The position numbers and the translations under genes were made by a program. The notes under the pieces are model-generated. The model made no database searches. It worked only from the letters and a program-made list of their open reading frames with translations, and had not been told where the DNA came from. Below, piece by piece: positions 1 to 6,123 of a stretch of DNA of 10,383 nucleotides. The first letter of the stretch is position 1. Each line of letters begins with the position of its first letter. Source of the DNA: Clostridium sp. (GTDB lineage Bacteria > Bacillota_A > Clostridia > Lachnospirales > Lachnospiraceae); NCBI GenBank assembly GCA_023666975.1, contig JAMPAW010000119.1, positions 1 through 10,383 of the forward strand, given 5' to 3'.

Positions 1-358
1 TACATTCATTGACCTTGTTCTGAGAGTTGGCATTGCCTTTTAGCAAATATCTTACAACATCTAATCGGTATCCTTCCAGCGAATAATCCACATATGCAGT
101 CACAAATACGATAAACACATCCCTGCTTACATTCCTGATTTTCTCAGCTGCCATGATACCATTCACCTTATCCATATTGATATCCAAAAACACGACAGTA
201 TACCGCATTACCTCAATCCCTAATTCTATCAATGCCTCCCCGGAACTGTATGTATCTATTTCAAAAACAAGGCCTTTTTCCATCATATAGGCGGAGAGTA
301 GTTCTTTTAGTTCTTCTGCAAAAAAATTTTCATCATCACATATTGCAATTTTGAACAT
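1..358 (-). CDS. LytTR-family response regulator, N-terminal receiver part (cut by window edge)
   Basis: This is the first 119 codons of a response regulator; the C-terminus lies beyond base 1. The product begins MFKIAICDDE, giving the paired acidic residues D8-D9 of a receiver domain. The phospho-acceptor is D59 in VVFLDINMD, the conserved Thr is T87 in FVTAYV and the conserved Lys is K107 in RYLLK. The start at 358 is supported by an AGGAGAGGG ribosome site just upstream. The usual Pro after the phospho-site (DIxMP) is Asp here, and the KP pair after the fifth strand is KG; both departures occur in AgrA/LytTR-type receivers. The DNA-binding domain is not visible, so the LytTR assignment rests on receiver style and on the LytTR gene next door. 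It has its own promoter and so need not be co-transcribed with the kinase gene that ends at 592. Confidence 0.85.
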   Translation of the reverse strand, partial: MFKIAICDDENFFAEELKELLSAYMMEKGLVFEIDTYSSGEALIELGIEVMRYTVVFLDINMDKVNGIMAAEKIRNVSRDVFIVFVTAYVDYSLEGYRLDVVRYLLKGNANSQNKVNEC

Positions 359-441
359 TTGTTTCACCCTCTCCTGTCCTGATATTTTACGCTCCACCAT
401 GTAAGAAAAGACACATACAAAAATCTATAATTCCCCTTATT

Positions 442-470
442 ATTTTATTTTTCTTTATCGCAATGGTCAA
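442..470 (-). promoter_or_regulatory. Promoter of the partial response regulator gene
   Basis: On the minus strand TTGACC (470-465) and TAAAAT (447-442) are separated by 17 bp, each hexamer matching the SigA consensus at 5 of 6 positions. The predicted start near 435 gives a leader of about 75 nt to the ATG at 358. Confidence 0.6.
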
Positions 471-477
471 CTAAATT

Positions 478-505
478 GCAGAAATCGACCATATTATGCA
501 GAATT
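478..505 (-). promoter_or_regulatory. Direct repeat pair, possible LytTR regulator site
   Basis: On the minus strand ATTCTGCA and TTTCTGCA (7 of 8 identical) lie 20 bp apart, and the nearer copy ends 7 bp upstream of the -35 hexamer at 470. LytTR regulators typically bind imperfect direct repeats about 21 bp apart just upstream of -35, so this is a plausible activator site. The motif does not match the classic AgrA box, so the binding protein is unknown. Confidence 0.4.
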
Positions 506-591
506 TGGCACAACATCATACCGCCCAGTGGCTTTTCCTTTTCGTATTTTAACAAATTTATCGCAATTTTTGTTAAAATTTGTCTAAACGG

Positions 592-1908
592 TCATTTTCC
601 TTGTCTGTTTTGCATAGGATTCCTGACTTCATAAATCACCACCATAGCGATAACCCTGTCTGCATGTTGTATCAATTTAAAATCACCATTTAGTTTCTTT
701 ACCTGCTGTTTTACGCTTCGCAGACCTATACCGTGCCATGCCTGATTTTCCTTACTGCTGGTTTCAAAATCAATTTCTCCAGGCTGTTTATGATTAACAA
801 TTTTAATGTAAATATTCTCTTTCATATAATTCATATTGATTTCTATAAATTTTTCCTTTGAAGAAATTTCTGCCCTGATTGCGTTATCCAACAAATTCCC
901 TAATATTGTAACCATTGCCATTTCATCAAGCGGCAGCCCCGATGGAATCCCTATGTTGCAATACATATGGATACCCTGGCTTTTTGCATAAACGGTTTTG
1001 GAAGAAACAATTACATCTATTCCCTTATATCCTGATTGAATATAATCTGACTGATATTTTAAGCTGCCAGTTTCTTCCTGCATGTACTCTTTTAATTTTT
1101 CATATTCTTTGGACTCTAATAATTCCAGCATATAAACAACATGATTTTTGTAATCATGCACCCTTCCGCTCCATAAATCAAAACTGGATTTTTCTTCCTC
1201 TAACGATTTTTGCAGCATATTATTATACAAATTCAATAAATTCAATTTTTCTTCTTTGTCTTTATTTTCCACCATTGCAGAAAAACTATAAAAAGATAAC
1301 ATCTCAATCAATAATAGCAATAGAAACATTGTTGTTTCTGAACCTAAAATCTGATTTCGCTCCATAAAATTCTGAAACATATAAAAAGCAAAAATCATGA
1401 TAAAGGTGCTGATCGCAAAAAGGAAAACCAGATGCATCCTCTTTAAGCTTTTTAATCCCTGTAATTTGTTCCGGATAAATATGATAGAAGCAAAAAGAAA
1501 CCCTTTGGAAACAACTGTCCCATATATCCGGAATGATGTCATCTCCTGAAAATAAGTAAATTCCATTCCAGATAAATAAGTCATGACAGCAACTGTAGAA
1601 TAATCAATCAGTGTAAGAACAAGAATATAGGTAACAGTCAATACTAAAATCTTACCGTACCCCTTACGATAAATCAAAAATTGCGCTACTAATTCAGTCC
1701 CAATAAAAAAAATAATTCTAAAAACAGAATATACCTGTACAGAAATCGTTATGTAATCCATGACAACATTCAAAAAGACAGCAATCAAAAGCAATACAAA
1801 ATGATTCCTGATTCTGTTCTCTTTCATAAAGGTTGCAACAAAAACAAAACACATTACAGCTTCCATAACCACTGCCATTACATCCAGCAATCTACACACC
1901 ATTTCCAT
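592..1908 (-). CDS. AgrC-like sensor histidine kinase, GHKL ATPase family
   Basis: This is a 438-residue membrane kinase. Residues 1 to about 212 are a multi-pass region with about six or seven hydrophobic segments and little else, the arrangement of AgrC-type peptide sensors. A short coiled linker follows (about 213-245). The phospho-acceptor is H251 in RVHDYKNH, the HDxKNH box of this kinase class. The ATPase domain shows the N box GNLLDNAIRA (337-346) and the G box HGIGLRS (392-398). The start at 1908 is fixed by an in-frame stop 9 bp upstream. The gene lies 31 bp downstream of the response regulator that ends at 1940, so the two form an operon and D60 of that regulator is the likely phosphate target. 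No agrB or agrD-like gene is visible, so the signal is unknown. The gene is clearly richer in AT than the ABC transporter genes to the right. Confidence 0.93.
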   Translation of the reverse strand: MEMVCRLLDVMAVVMEAVMCFVFVATFMKENRIRNHFVLLLIAVFLNVVMDYITISVQVYSVFRIIFFIGTELVAQFLIYRKGYGKILVLTVTYILVLTLIDYSTVAVMTYLSGMEFTYFQEMTSFRIYGTVVSKGFLFASIIFIRNKLQGLKSLKRMHLVFLFAISTFIMIFAFYMFQNFMERNQILGSETTMFLLLLLIEMLSFYSFSAMVENKDKEEKLNLLNLYNNMLQKSLEEEKSSFDLWSGRVHDYKNHVVYMLELLESKEYEKLKEYMQEETGSLKYQSDYIQSGYKGIDVIVSSKTVYAKSQGIHMYCNIGIPSGLPLDEMAMVTILGNLLDNAIRAEISSKEKFIEINMNYMKENIYIKIVNHKQPGEIDFETSSKENQAWHGIGLRSVKQQVKKLNGDFKLIQHADRVIAMVVIYEVRNPMQNRQGK

Positions 1909-1939
1909 AAATCTTCACATATCCTAATCTAATCTTTAA

Positions 1940-2668
1940 TCAAATAATTTCTCCCCAGTACTCCATCATAGCATCCGAAATCTCCTGCTTTTTCCGTCTG
2001 CTAATCGGAAGTTCTATGCCATTCTCCAAAACAATCCTATCCTTTTTTATCGTTTTTACAAATTTTTTATTCACCATACACCCTCTATAAATTTGCAAAA
2101 ACGAGCTGTCCATTTCTCCCATTTCCTCCCGCAGCTCACTTATCCTTTTCCATGTTTCATACTGTTTGTTTTGAATGGTATAAATAACACATTTTCGATT
2201 TTCCAGCTCATAATATAAAATATCGCATGTTCTTACTGCAAGGATTCCATCCTGCGTTTTTATGGAAAGGGAAATATCCCTTTCGGCATGTACTTTCTCA
2301 CACGCTGCCTGCAATGCCGGTAATAATTCCGTTTCCATGAACTCTTTTCTGATATACCGAAAAGGGAAATATTCAAAGGATTGAAATACATACTCCGCAT
2401 GAGCCGTCATAAAAATAAGAATCATATTCACGCCTTCATCCCGAAGAATCTGCACCATTTCCATCCCTGACAAATCAGGCATATCAATATCCGTAATCAA
2501 AATATCACTGCTCTCTCCTGAATTTCGCACCCTCCGCAATACACTCTCTGCATCCGCATACGTTTTAATCTCAATCTCATACTTTAACTCACGACGAATG
2601 GAATCAATATATTTTTTTGTCCTATCCAATACTTTTTCCTCATCATCACAAAGCAAAATATGAATCAT
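1940..2668 (-). CDS. LytTR-family response regulator (AgrA-like), kinase partner
   Basis: This is a complete 242-residue response regulator. The receiver domain (1-125) begins MIHILLCDDEE; the phospho-acceptor is D60 in LITDIDMPDLSG, with T88 in FMTAH and K107 in RYIRK as the switch residues. The LytTR DNA-binding domain spans about 135-240 and includes the typical stretches ILYYELENRK, FLQIYRGCMVN and LPISRRKK. Length is normal for the family. The start has a strong GGAGGAGG ribosome site. It is the first gene of an operon with the histidine kinase 31 bp downstream. Its upstream region holds 21-bp-spaced direct repeats, an 11-bp inverted repeat and a -10 hexamer with a poor -35, which fits activator-dependent and possibly autoregulated expression. 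Confidence 0.94.
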   Translation of the reverse strand: MIHILLCDDEEKVLDRTKKYIDSIRRELKYEIEIKTYADAESVLRRVRNSGESSDILITDIDMPDLSGMEMVQILRDEGVNMILIFMTAHAEYVFQSFEYFPFRYIRKEFMETELLPALQAACEKVHAERDISLSIKTQDGILAVRTCDILYYELENRKCVIYTIQNKQYETWKRISELREEMGEMDSSFLQIYRGCMVNKKFVKTIKKDRIVLENGIELPISRRKKQEISDAMMEYWGEII

Positions 2669-2709
2669 ATATCCTCCTCCATTGGGATATTTCCGGTTTC
2701 ATCAGTATA

Positions 2710-2752
2710 TTTATCGGTAATTCCAGTCCATTATAAACAATTTACCGATAAA
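2710..2752. promoter_or_regulatory. Perfect 11-bp inverted repeat around the -10 of the regulator-kinase operon
   Basis: TTTATCGGTAA (2710-2720) and TTACCGATAAA (2742-2752) are perfect inverted copies with 21 bp between them, so the arms are 32 bp apart, about three helical turns. A minus-strand TATAAT (2735-2730) lies between them. At the usual 17 bp spacing the -35 is AATATT, a poor match, which suggests the promoter needs an activator. The repeat could be a two-site operator or a hairpin in a longer upstream transcript; no U run follows, so it is not a terminator. Confidence 0.5.
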
Positions 2753-2763
2753 AATATTGAAGC

Positions 2764-2792
2764 CATGTCTATTTGGCTGCTTTTCTTGTCTA
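2764..2792 (-). promoter_or_regulatory. 21-bp-spaced direct repeats, probable LytTR box
   Basis: On the minus strand the core TAGACA occurs at 2792-2787 and again at 2771-2766, exactly 21 bp apart. The extended copies AGTTAGACAAG and AAATAGACATG agree at 8 of 11 positions. The near copy ends about 6-8 bp upstream of the expected -35 of the promoter at 2730-2735. Spacing and position both match LytTR/AgrA-type sites, so the response regulator encoded at 1940-2668 is the obvious candidate to bind here. Confidence 0.5.
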
Positions 2793-2900
2793 ACTGGTTG
2801 TTCAAAAAATTGTACTAAATCTACCCTAAAATATCCAATACTTCTTTTAATTGTATTCTCATACGTTTAAGGCATGGGATAAAACGATCACAATTGGCAC

Positions 2901-2937
2901 AAAAAACAGCAGGCACATACCCACATGCGCCCACTGT
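2901..2937 (-). terminator. Strong intrinsic terminator between promoter and response regulator gene
   Basis: On the minus strand ACAGTGGGCGCAT (2937-2925) pairs with ATGTGCCTGCTGT (2918-2906) in a 13-bp stem that includes three G-U pairs, with a 6-nt loop, followed by a run of six T. It faces away from the DUF4405 gene and lies between the promoter at 3048-3077 and the regulator start at 2668, so reaching that gene from this promoter would need read-through. Confidence 0.8.
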
Positions 2938-3041
2938 TCATTTATATATGCTTTCAAGCCACTTACTCTATTCTGTTTTCCCACTTGGTGGGGAACACCT
3001 ATTTTGAATCGTCCACTAAGCAGGACCACGCTCATTTCTGG
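2901..3041 (-). ncRNA. Predicted structured RNA of about 140 nt, or attenuated leader
   Basis: The unit is bounded by a consensus promoter (3048-3077) and a strong intrinsic terminator (2901-2937), with no credible protein gene in between. Within it, GTTCCCCAC pairs with GTGGGAAAAC (minus strand, 2996-2975) as a bulged hairpin, and two short stems near the 5' end share bases (ACCA/TGGT and GTCC/GGAC). The pentamer GTGGG occurs three times on the transcribed strand and each copy could pair with the single CCCCAC, so alternative folds that open the terminator are possible. It lies upstream of the two-component operon in the same direction. It could therefore be a free small RNA or a conditional leader of that operon. 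I do not recognise it as 6S, SRP, tmRNA or RNase P RNA. Confidence 0.5.
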
Positions 3042-3047
3042 TACTTT

Positions 3048-3077
3048 ATTATATGCACCATGTGGCAGAATTGTCAA
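3048..3077 (-). promoter_or_regulatory. Perfect-consensus SigA promoter
   Basis: On the minus strand TTGACA (3077-3072) and TATAAT (3053-3048) are separated by 18 bp, with both hexamers matching consensus exactly. The predicted start is near 3041. The nearest annotated gene downstream starts at 2668, with a terminator in between. Confidence 0.8.
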
Positions 3078-3166
3078 GTCCGACTTTTCTGAAATGTTCC
3101 ACTGCCACTCTTAGTATATCCAGAACAGCGGAATAATACTCTATTTGAACTGCCATGACAATTCCA

Positions 3167-3847
3167 TTACCCATCTTGTACTGAGTTCAATAGATAACGC
3201 ATCACATAATATCCGGCAAACACCCATAAGCCCATCATCGCCAGATATTCCGAAAAAACGGAAACTGCTGACTGTTCAAAATCAAAAAATGCAAACTGGT
3301 TTTTCAAAAACAGATAGGAAACAATATCTGCTTTGTAAAAACAGAATGCACCATATCCGGCTATGGCAAAGGCTATGATTCTTGACACCCACAAAACACC
3401 CTTCGGTATTTTTCTGTTTGCCGTAATCTTTTTTACCATGCCGACCACCATGCTCCAGTGAAATCCCAAATGTACGCTCATCAACACAAATCCCCAATAA
3501 GATGCTGCCATGTGCATCTGTCTTGCCAGTGCCATTGCCCCCTTTACGGAAACAAAACCAAACACATAATTTGACATGACAACTCCACTGTAAGCCAGAT
3601 AAAGCATAGAAATGAGTACCGCAAAATTAACGGCGGTCTGCAATACCCGCGCCAGGCTGTACTTTCCCTGCAAAAGACTCTTGTACCACCTGTAATTCAG
3701 AATGTTGTGTACCAAAAACAGAACAAGCATTCCTGCTCCAAACCACTCATGAAGCTGCTGCCCCGTAATCTGAAATGCCATGAGTAAAAGCAGCAGAACC
3801 GTCATGCATAAATCAATGACTATTTTTATCTTCACTTTGAATTTCAT
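3167..3847 (-). CDS. DUF4405 membrane protein, cytochrome-b-like
   Basis: This 226-residue integral membrane protein has about five hydrophobic segments (near 9-28, 35-50, 68-92, 114-137 and 152-172, with a further one near 197-220). Histidines H33 (QQLHEWFGAG), H47 (LVHNILN), H112 (QMHMAASYWGF), H126 and H130 (SVHLGFHW) lie in or beside these helices, as expected for heme ligands. The TGxxLHEWxG and HNxLNxxW patterns are typical of DUF4405 proteins. That family is related to membrane cytochrome/ferric-reductase electron carriers and is often found with flavin-based redox proteins; the actual electron partner is not shown here. The start at 3847 overlaps the stop of the upstream MerR gene in ATGA, and an AAGGAGG site lies within the end of that gene, so the two are translationally coupled. 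No clear terminator follows the stop. Confidence 0.85.
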   Translation of the reverse strand: MKFKVKIKIVIDLCMTVLLLLLMAFQITGQQLHEWFGAGMLVLFLVHNILNYRWYKSLLQGKYSLARVLQTAVNFAVLISMLYLAYSGVVMSNYVFGFVSVKGAMALARQMHMAASYWGFVLMSVHLGFHWSMVVGMVKKITANRKIPKGVLWVSRIIAFAIAGYGAFCFYKADIVSYLFLKNQFAFFDFEQSAVSVFSEYLAMMGLWVFAGYYVMRYLLNSVQDG

Positions 3848-4200
3848 CCTGCCGAGCCTCCTTTTTTCAACTCGCCGATCATATAATCCAGTTCGTCCAG
3901 CGACCGCTGTTTCTTATGAATTTCATCAAGCAGTACCACACGCTGCTTCCGCAGAATCTGTATCTGCTCCTTCTTGTCACTTCCATCTTTGTAAGACAAC
4001 TTCATAAACTCTTTTATTTTCTCCACCTCAAGCCCTGCATTTATCAAAGAATGGATAAGCCCGACACAACGGATTTGCTGCTCCGTGTATTCTATTTCCC
4101 CATTCGGTAAAACACTGTGTTCCAACAGCCCGTTTTCTTCATAATATTTCATTTTCTCCATGCTGATATGGTAATTTCTGCTTACTTCCTCTGCTGTCAT
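3844..4200 (-). CDS. MerR-family transcriptional regulator
   Basis: This is a 118-residue one-component regulator. Residues 1-70 are the MerR winged helix, beginning MTAEEVSRNYHIS, with YYEENGLL at about 19-26 corresponding to the family YYe..GLl signature and IEYTEQQI at about 36-43. Residues 72-113 are a predicted coiled coil for dimer formation, ending in a very short basic tail. There is no C-terminal ligand domain, and the only cysteine is C45, so a metal-thiolate sensor is unlikely. I chose the start at 4200 because GGAGG lies 5 bp before it; the longer frame back to 4284 would run through the terminator hairpin and has no ribosome site. It overlaps the DUF4405 gene by 4 bp and is probably its regulator. 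The promoter at 4289-4317 could serve both genes. Confidence 0.9.
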   Translation of the reverse strand: MTAEEVSRNYHISMEKMKYYEENGLLEHSVLPNGEIEYTEQQIRCVGLIHSLINAGLEVEKIKEFMKLSYKDGSDKKEQIQILRKQRVVLLDEIHKKQRSLDELDYMIGELKKGGSAG

Positions 4201-4226
4201 AAAATCCTCCATTTCCGATACAAAAC

Positions 4227-4289
4227 AAAAAATGCAAGTGTGAAGAGCTCCACAGCATTTATGCCGCCTTTGCGTTCTCCACACTTACA
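4227..4289 (-). terminator. Intrinsic terminator between LysR and MerR genes (copy A)
   Basis: On the minus strand TGTAAGTGTGGAGA (4289-4276) pairs with TCTTCACACTTGCA (4246-4233) in a 14-bp stem with two G-U type pairs, followed by TTTTTTGTTTT. The loop is long (29 nt). It lies 40 bp past the LysR stop. A TATAAT lies at the base of the stem, so the same structure could also attenuate transcripts that start just downstream of it and lead into the MerR gene. Confidence 0.65.
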
Positions 4290-4359
4290 TTATATTTCCT
4301 GATTCCATTTATAGCAAATACCTTATTTTTATGCCTTACTCATGCCTAAGAAGCATTTT
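4281..4359. repeat. 79-bp duplicated segment, copy A (LysR tail and downstream region)
   Basis: This segment matches 6909-6987 without gaps at roughly 70 of 79 positions by eye. It covers the last codons of the LysR gene, the promoter-like hexamers and the outer arm of the terminator stem. Outside the segment the two loci differ. Both copies are in the same orientation, 2628 bp apart. Confidence 0.8.
4289..4317 (-). promoter_or_regulatory. Probable promoter of the merR-DUF4405 operon
   Basis: TTGCTA (4317-4312) and TATAAT (4294-4289) on the minus strand are 17 bp apart. The predicted start is near 4282, about 80 nt upstream of the MerR ATG. The spacer is not the elongated 19 bp seen at many MerR-activated promoters. 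The -10 overlaps the terminator stem. Confidence 0.5.
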
Positions 4360-5219
4360 GCATGGTCGATAAATTTTGAAGCCGACAGACTAAACGGCTG
4401 CTGCCGTTTCCACGCCAGCACACACGTTGCTGTCAGCTCCGGCGATAATGGCCTGCACGTTATCTTCGTATGGTCCCAAAAAGGAACCGAACCTTCTATC
4501 ACAACAGAATATGCCAGTCCATTAAGAACCATAACTGCTCCATTTGTACTCAGATTACTGGTAAAAAGAACATGAAGATTATGATAATAATCACCAAACC
4601 AACTGGCAAGTTCACTTTGCACACTCAAACGGCGTGGCAGAATCACCGGAAGTTCGGATAAATCCTTCGCACTCACCGCTTCCTTTTTTGCCAGCTCATC
4701 ATCAGCCCTCATTAACACAACCCATTTTTCTTTCAAAGCCAGACGGATAAACTCATACTTTTCAATATCAATTGGTTCCAGTAAAAGCCCGATATCAATC
4801 AGTCCTGCATCCATCTGCTCTTTTACTAAATCTGCGGTTGCCGTAAAGATATCAAAGGTAACACTGGGATATTTTCTACTAAAATCTGCAATCAGCTCCG
4901 ACAAAACCTGAACCGAGGCAAGCTCCCCACAGCCAATCGTGATTTTCCCCTCAATCTGTTCCTCCTGCTCCAACAGTTCCTTTTCCGTATTGTCCACAAG
5001 CTGTAAGATTTCTTCCGCCCGCCGCCGAAGCAGCATCCCCTCATTCGTCAGAGTAATCTTCCTTGTGCCTCTATGAAACAGCTTAACACCTATATCATCC
5101 TCCAATTGGGATAACTGGCGGCTTAACGTAGGCTGCGTGATATGGAGTACATCCGCAGCTTTTGTAATGCTTTCTTCTCTTACCACAGTGAGAAAATAGC
5201 GAAGAACACGAATTTCCAT
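4329..5219 (-). CDS. LysR-family transcriptional regulator
   Basis: This is a 296-residue LysR regulator of standard length. The N-terminal winged helix covers 1-60, with the signature AADVLHITQPTLSRQLSQLE (21-40) and LFHRGTRKITLTNEG (47-61). A linker helix follows, then the ligand-binding domain from about 90 (GKITIGCGE) to 290. The start at 5219 gives the usual MEIRVLRYFL opening; the ribosome site is an AGGGGGGAA stretch about 9 bp upstream. It begins 31 bp after the CMD-cupin stop and in the same direction, so it is probably co-transcribed with that gene rather than divergent from its target as is common for LysR proteins. The ligand cannot be read from sequence. Its 3' end is duplicated near 6957-7009. 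Confidence 0.93.
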   Translation of the reverse strand: MEIRVLRYFLTVVREESITKAADVLHITQPTLSRQLSQLEDDIGVKLFHRGTRKITLTNEGMLLRRRAEEILQLVDNTEKELLEQEEQIEGKITIGCGELASVQVLSELIADFSRKYPSVTFDIFTATADLVKEQMDAGLIDIGLLLEPIDIEKYEFIRLALKEKWVVLMRADDELAKKEAVSAKDLSELPVILPRRLSVQSELASWFGDYYHNLHVLFTSNLSTNGAVMVLNGLAYSVVIEGSVPFWDHTKITCRPLSPELTATCVLAWKRQQPFSLSASKFIDHAKCFLGMSKA

Positions 5220-5250
5220 AGGGCTGGTTCCCCCCTGCCGTCGTATTGTA

Positions 5251-6006
5251 TCATTTTAACAGACCATACACCTCATCTGTAACAGGCTCCAGCCACTCAT
5301 TCGAGCCATTCTCTCCGGGAACTTCCACTGCCAGATGTGAAAACCAGCTATCTGGTGCGGCACCATGCCAGTGCTTTACGCCTGCCGGAATATTGACTAC
5401 ATCGCCTGGACAAAGCTCCTGTGCCTCTTTTCCTTCCTCCTGGTAATATCCCCGTCCTGCGATACAGATTAAAATCTGCCCGCCGCCTTTATCTGCATGA
5501 TGGATATGCCAGTTATTGCGGCAGCCCGGCTCAAAGGTCACATTAAAAATTCCCACCTGCGAACCGGAAACCGGAGCAAGATAACTCTGTCCGATAAAAT
5601 ACTGCGCGAACCCATCATTTGGCTCTCCAATCGGAAACAGCATTTTCGATGCATGCGCTGCTTTGGCATCTTCTGCTGCCGTCTCTTCCTTCCATACCTC
5701 TTTTGCCAGATTAAATACAGCCCATCCCTTCGGCCAGCCTGCGTAGAAAGCGGCATGCGTAATAATCGCTGCTGCCTCTTCCTTCGTCACGCCATGCGCC
5801 TTTGCATTTTCCAAATGATAAACCAAAGAAGAATCCGTAATACCGGAAGCCATCAGTGCGACCATCGTCACAATACATCTTGTTTTCAAATCAATATCCT
5901 GATTGTTCCAGTTTTCCCCAAACAGCACATCATCATTGTAATGTGCAAATTCCGGTGCAAATTCTCCTAATGCGTTTCTTCCTGCCGTCTGTACAATTTT
6001 CTCCAT
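5251..6006 (-). CDS. Carboxymuconolactone decarboxylase-cupin fusion protein
   Basis: This is a 251-residue, two-domain cytoplasmic protein. Residues about 15-110 form a CMD/AhpD-like helical domain, with C44 and the signature ITHAAFYAGWPKGWAVF (82-98) including H84. Residues about 145-245 form a cupin barrel: NWHIHH (165-170) supplies H167 and H169, and PAGVKHWHG (207-215) supplies H212 and H214. The residue that is usually a metal-binding Glu is Q177 in GGGQ. A single CxxC pair as in AhpD is absent, so a peroxidase role is not assured; the name does not mean it decarboxylates carboxymuconolactone. I chose the start at 6006 because AAGGAGG lies 9 bp before it; the frame stays open to a GTG at 6108, but that has no ribosome site and lies in the promoter. 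LysR follows 31 bp downstream; TetR ends 110 bp upstream. Confidence 0.88.
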   Translation of the reverse strand: MEKIVQTAGRNALGEFAPEFAHYNDDVLFGENWNNQDIDLKTRCIVTMVALMASGITDSSLVYHLENAKAHGVTKEEAAAIITHAAFYAGWPKGWAVFNLAKEVWKEETAAEDAKAAHASKMLFPIGEPNDGFAQYFIGQSYLAPVSGSQVGIFNVTFEPGCRNNWHIHHADKGGGQILICIAGRGYYQEEGKEAQELCPGDVVNIPAGVKHWHGAAPDSWFSHLAVEVPGENGSNEWLEPVTDEVYGLLK

Positions 6007-6055
6007 GTTCTTGTCCTCCTTATAATCGTTTTTCAACCTATTTACTAATGCCCCT

Positions 6056-6090
6056 GAATGGACACAATCTCCAGAAAGCCCTGTCCATTC
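6056..6090. promoter_or_regulatory. Perfect 9-bp inverted repeat in the CMD-cupin leader
   Basis: GAATGGACA (6056-6064) and TGTCCATTC (6082-6090) are exact inverted copies with 17 bp between them. The upstream arm begins 4 bp past the minus-strand TATAAT, so the repeat spans the likely start point. It could be an operator, for LysR or TetR, or a leader hairpin. No U run follows it. Confidence 0.45.
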
Positions 6091-6093
6091 GAC

Positions 6094-6123
6094 ATTATAA
6101 TATTCCACTTACTAATTTATCGA
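6094..6123 (-). promoter_or_regulatory. Probable promoter of the CMD-cupin gene
   Basis: TATAAT (6099-6094) is exact. The best -35 is TCGATA (6123-6118) at 18 bp, 4 of 6 matches, overlapping the end of the TetR gene. The predicted start is near 6087, leaving a leader of about 80 nt. Confidence 0.45.

Noticed and set aside
541..592. TTAACAAA/TTTGTTAA inverted repeat and an ACCGTTTAG match to the LytTR consensus after the kinase stop
   Set aside because: The arms are only 8 bp of AT-rich DNA with no U run, and the LytTR match is single, without a partner at 21 bp and far from a promoter.
915..1367. 150-codon plus-strand frame
   Set aside because: It is antisense to the histidine kinase and has no ribosome site or family motif.
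2859..3077. 72-codon minus-strand frame with a hydrophobic end
   Set aside because: Its TTG start is the -35 hexamer itself, there is no ribosome site at the TTG or at the first internal ATG, and the hydrophobic stretch is encoded by the terminator stem and U run. The RNA reading explains the sequence better.
3096..3133. Hairpin TTCCGCTG/CAGTGGAA after the DUF4405 gene as a terminator
   Set aside because: The 8-bp stem has a 21-nt loop and no U run follows on the minus strand.
4201..4284. N-terminal extension of the MerR protein
   Set aside because: The extra 28 codons pass through the terminator hairpin and its U run, contain Cys-rich non-family sequence and lack a ribosome site. The start at 4200 has GGAGG.
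5497..5970. 157-codon plus-strand frame
   Set aside because: It is antisense to the CMD-cupin gene, whose domains and ribosome site are clear.
6007..6108. N-terminal extension of the CMD-cupin protein from a GTG
   Set aside because: It overlaps the -10 and the inverted repeat and has no ribosome site; AAGGAGG precedes the ATG at 6006.
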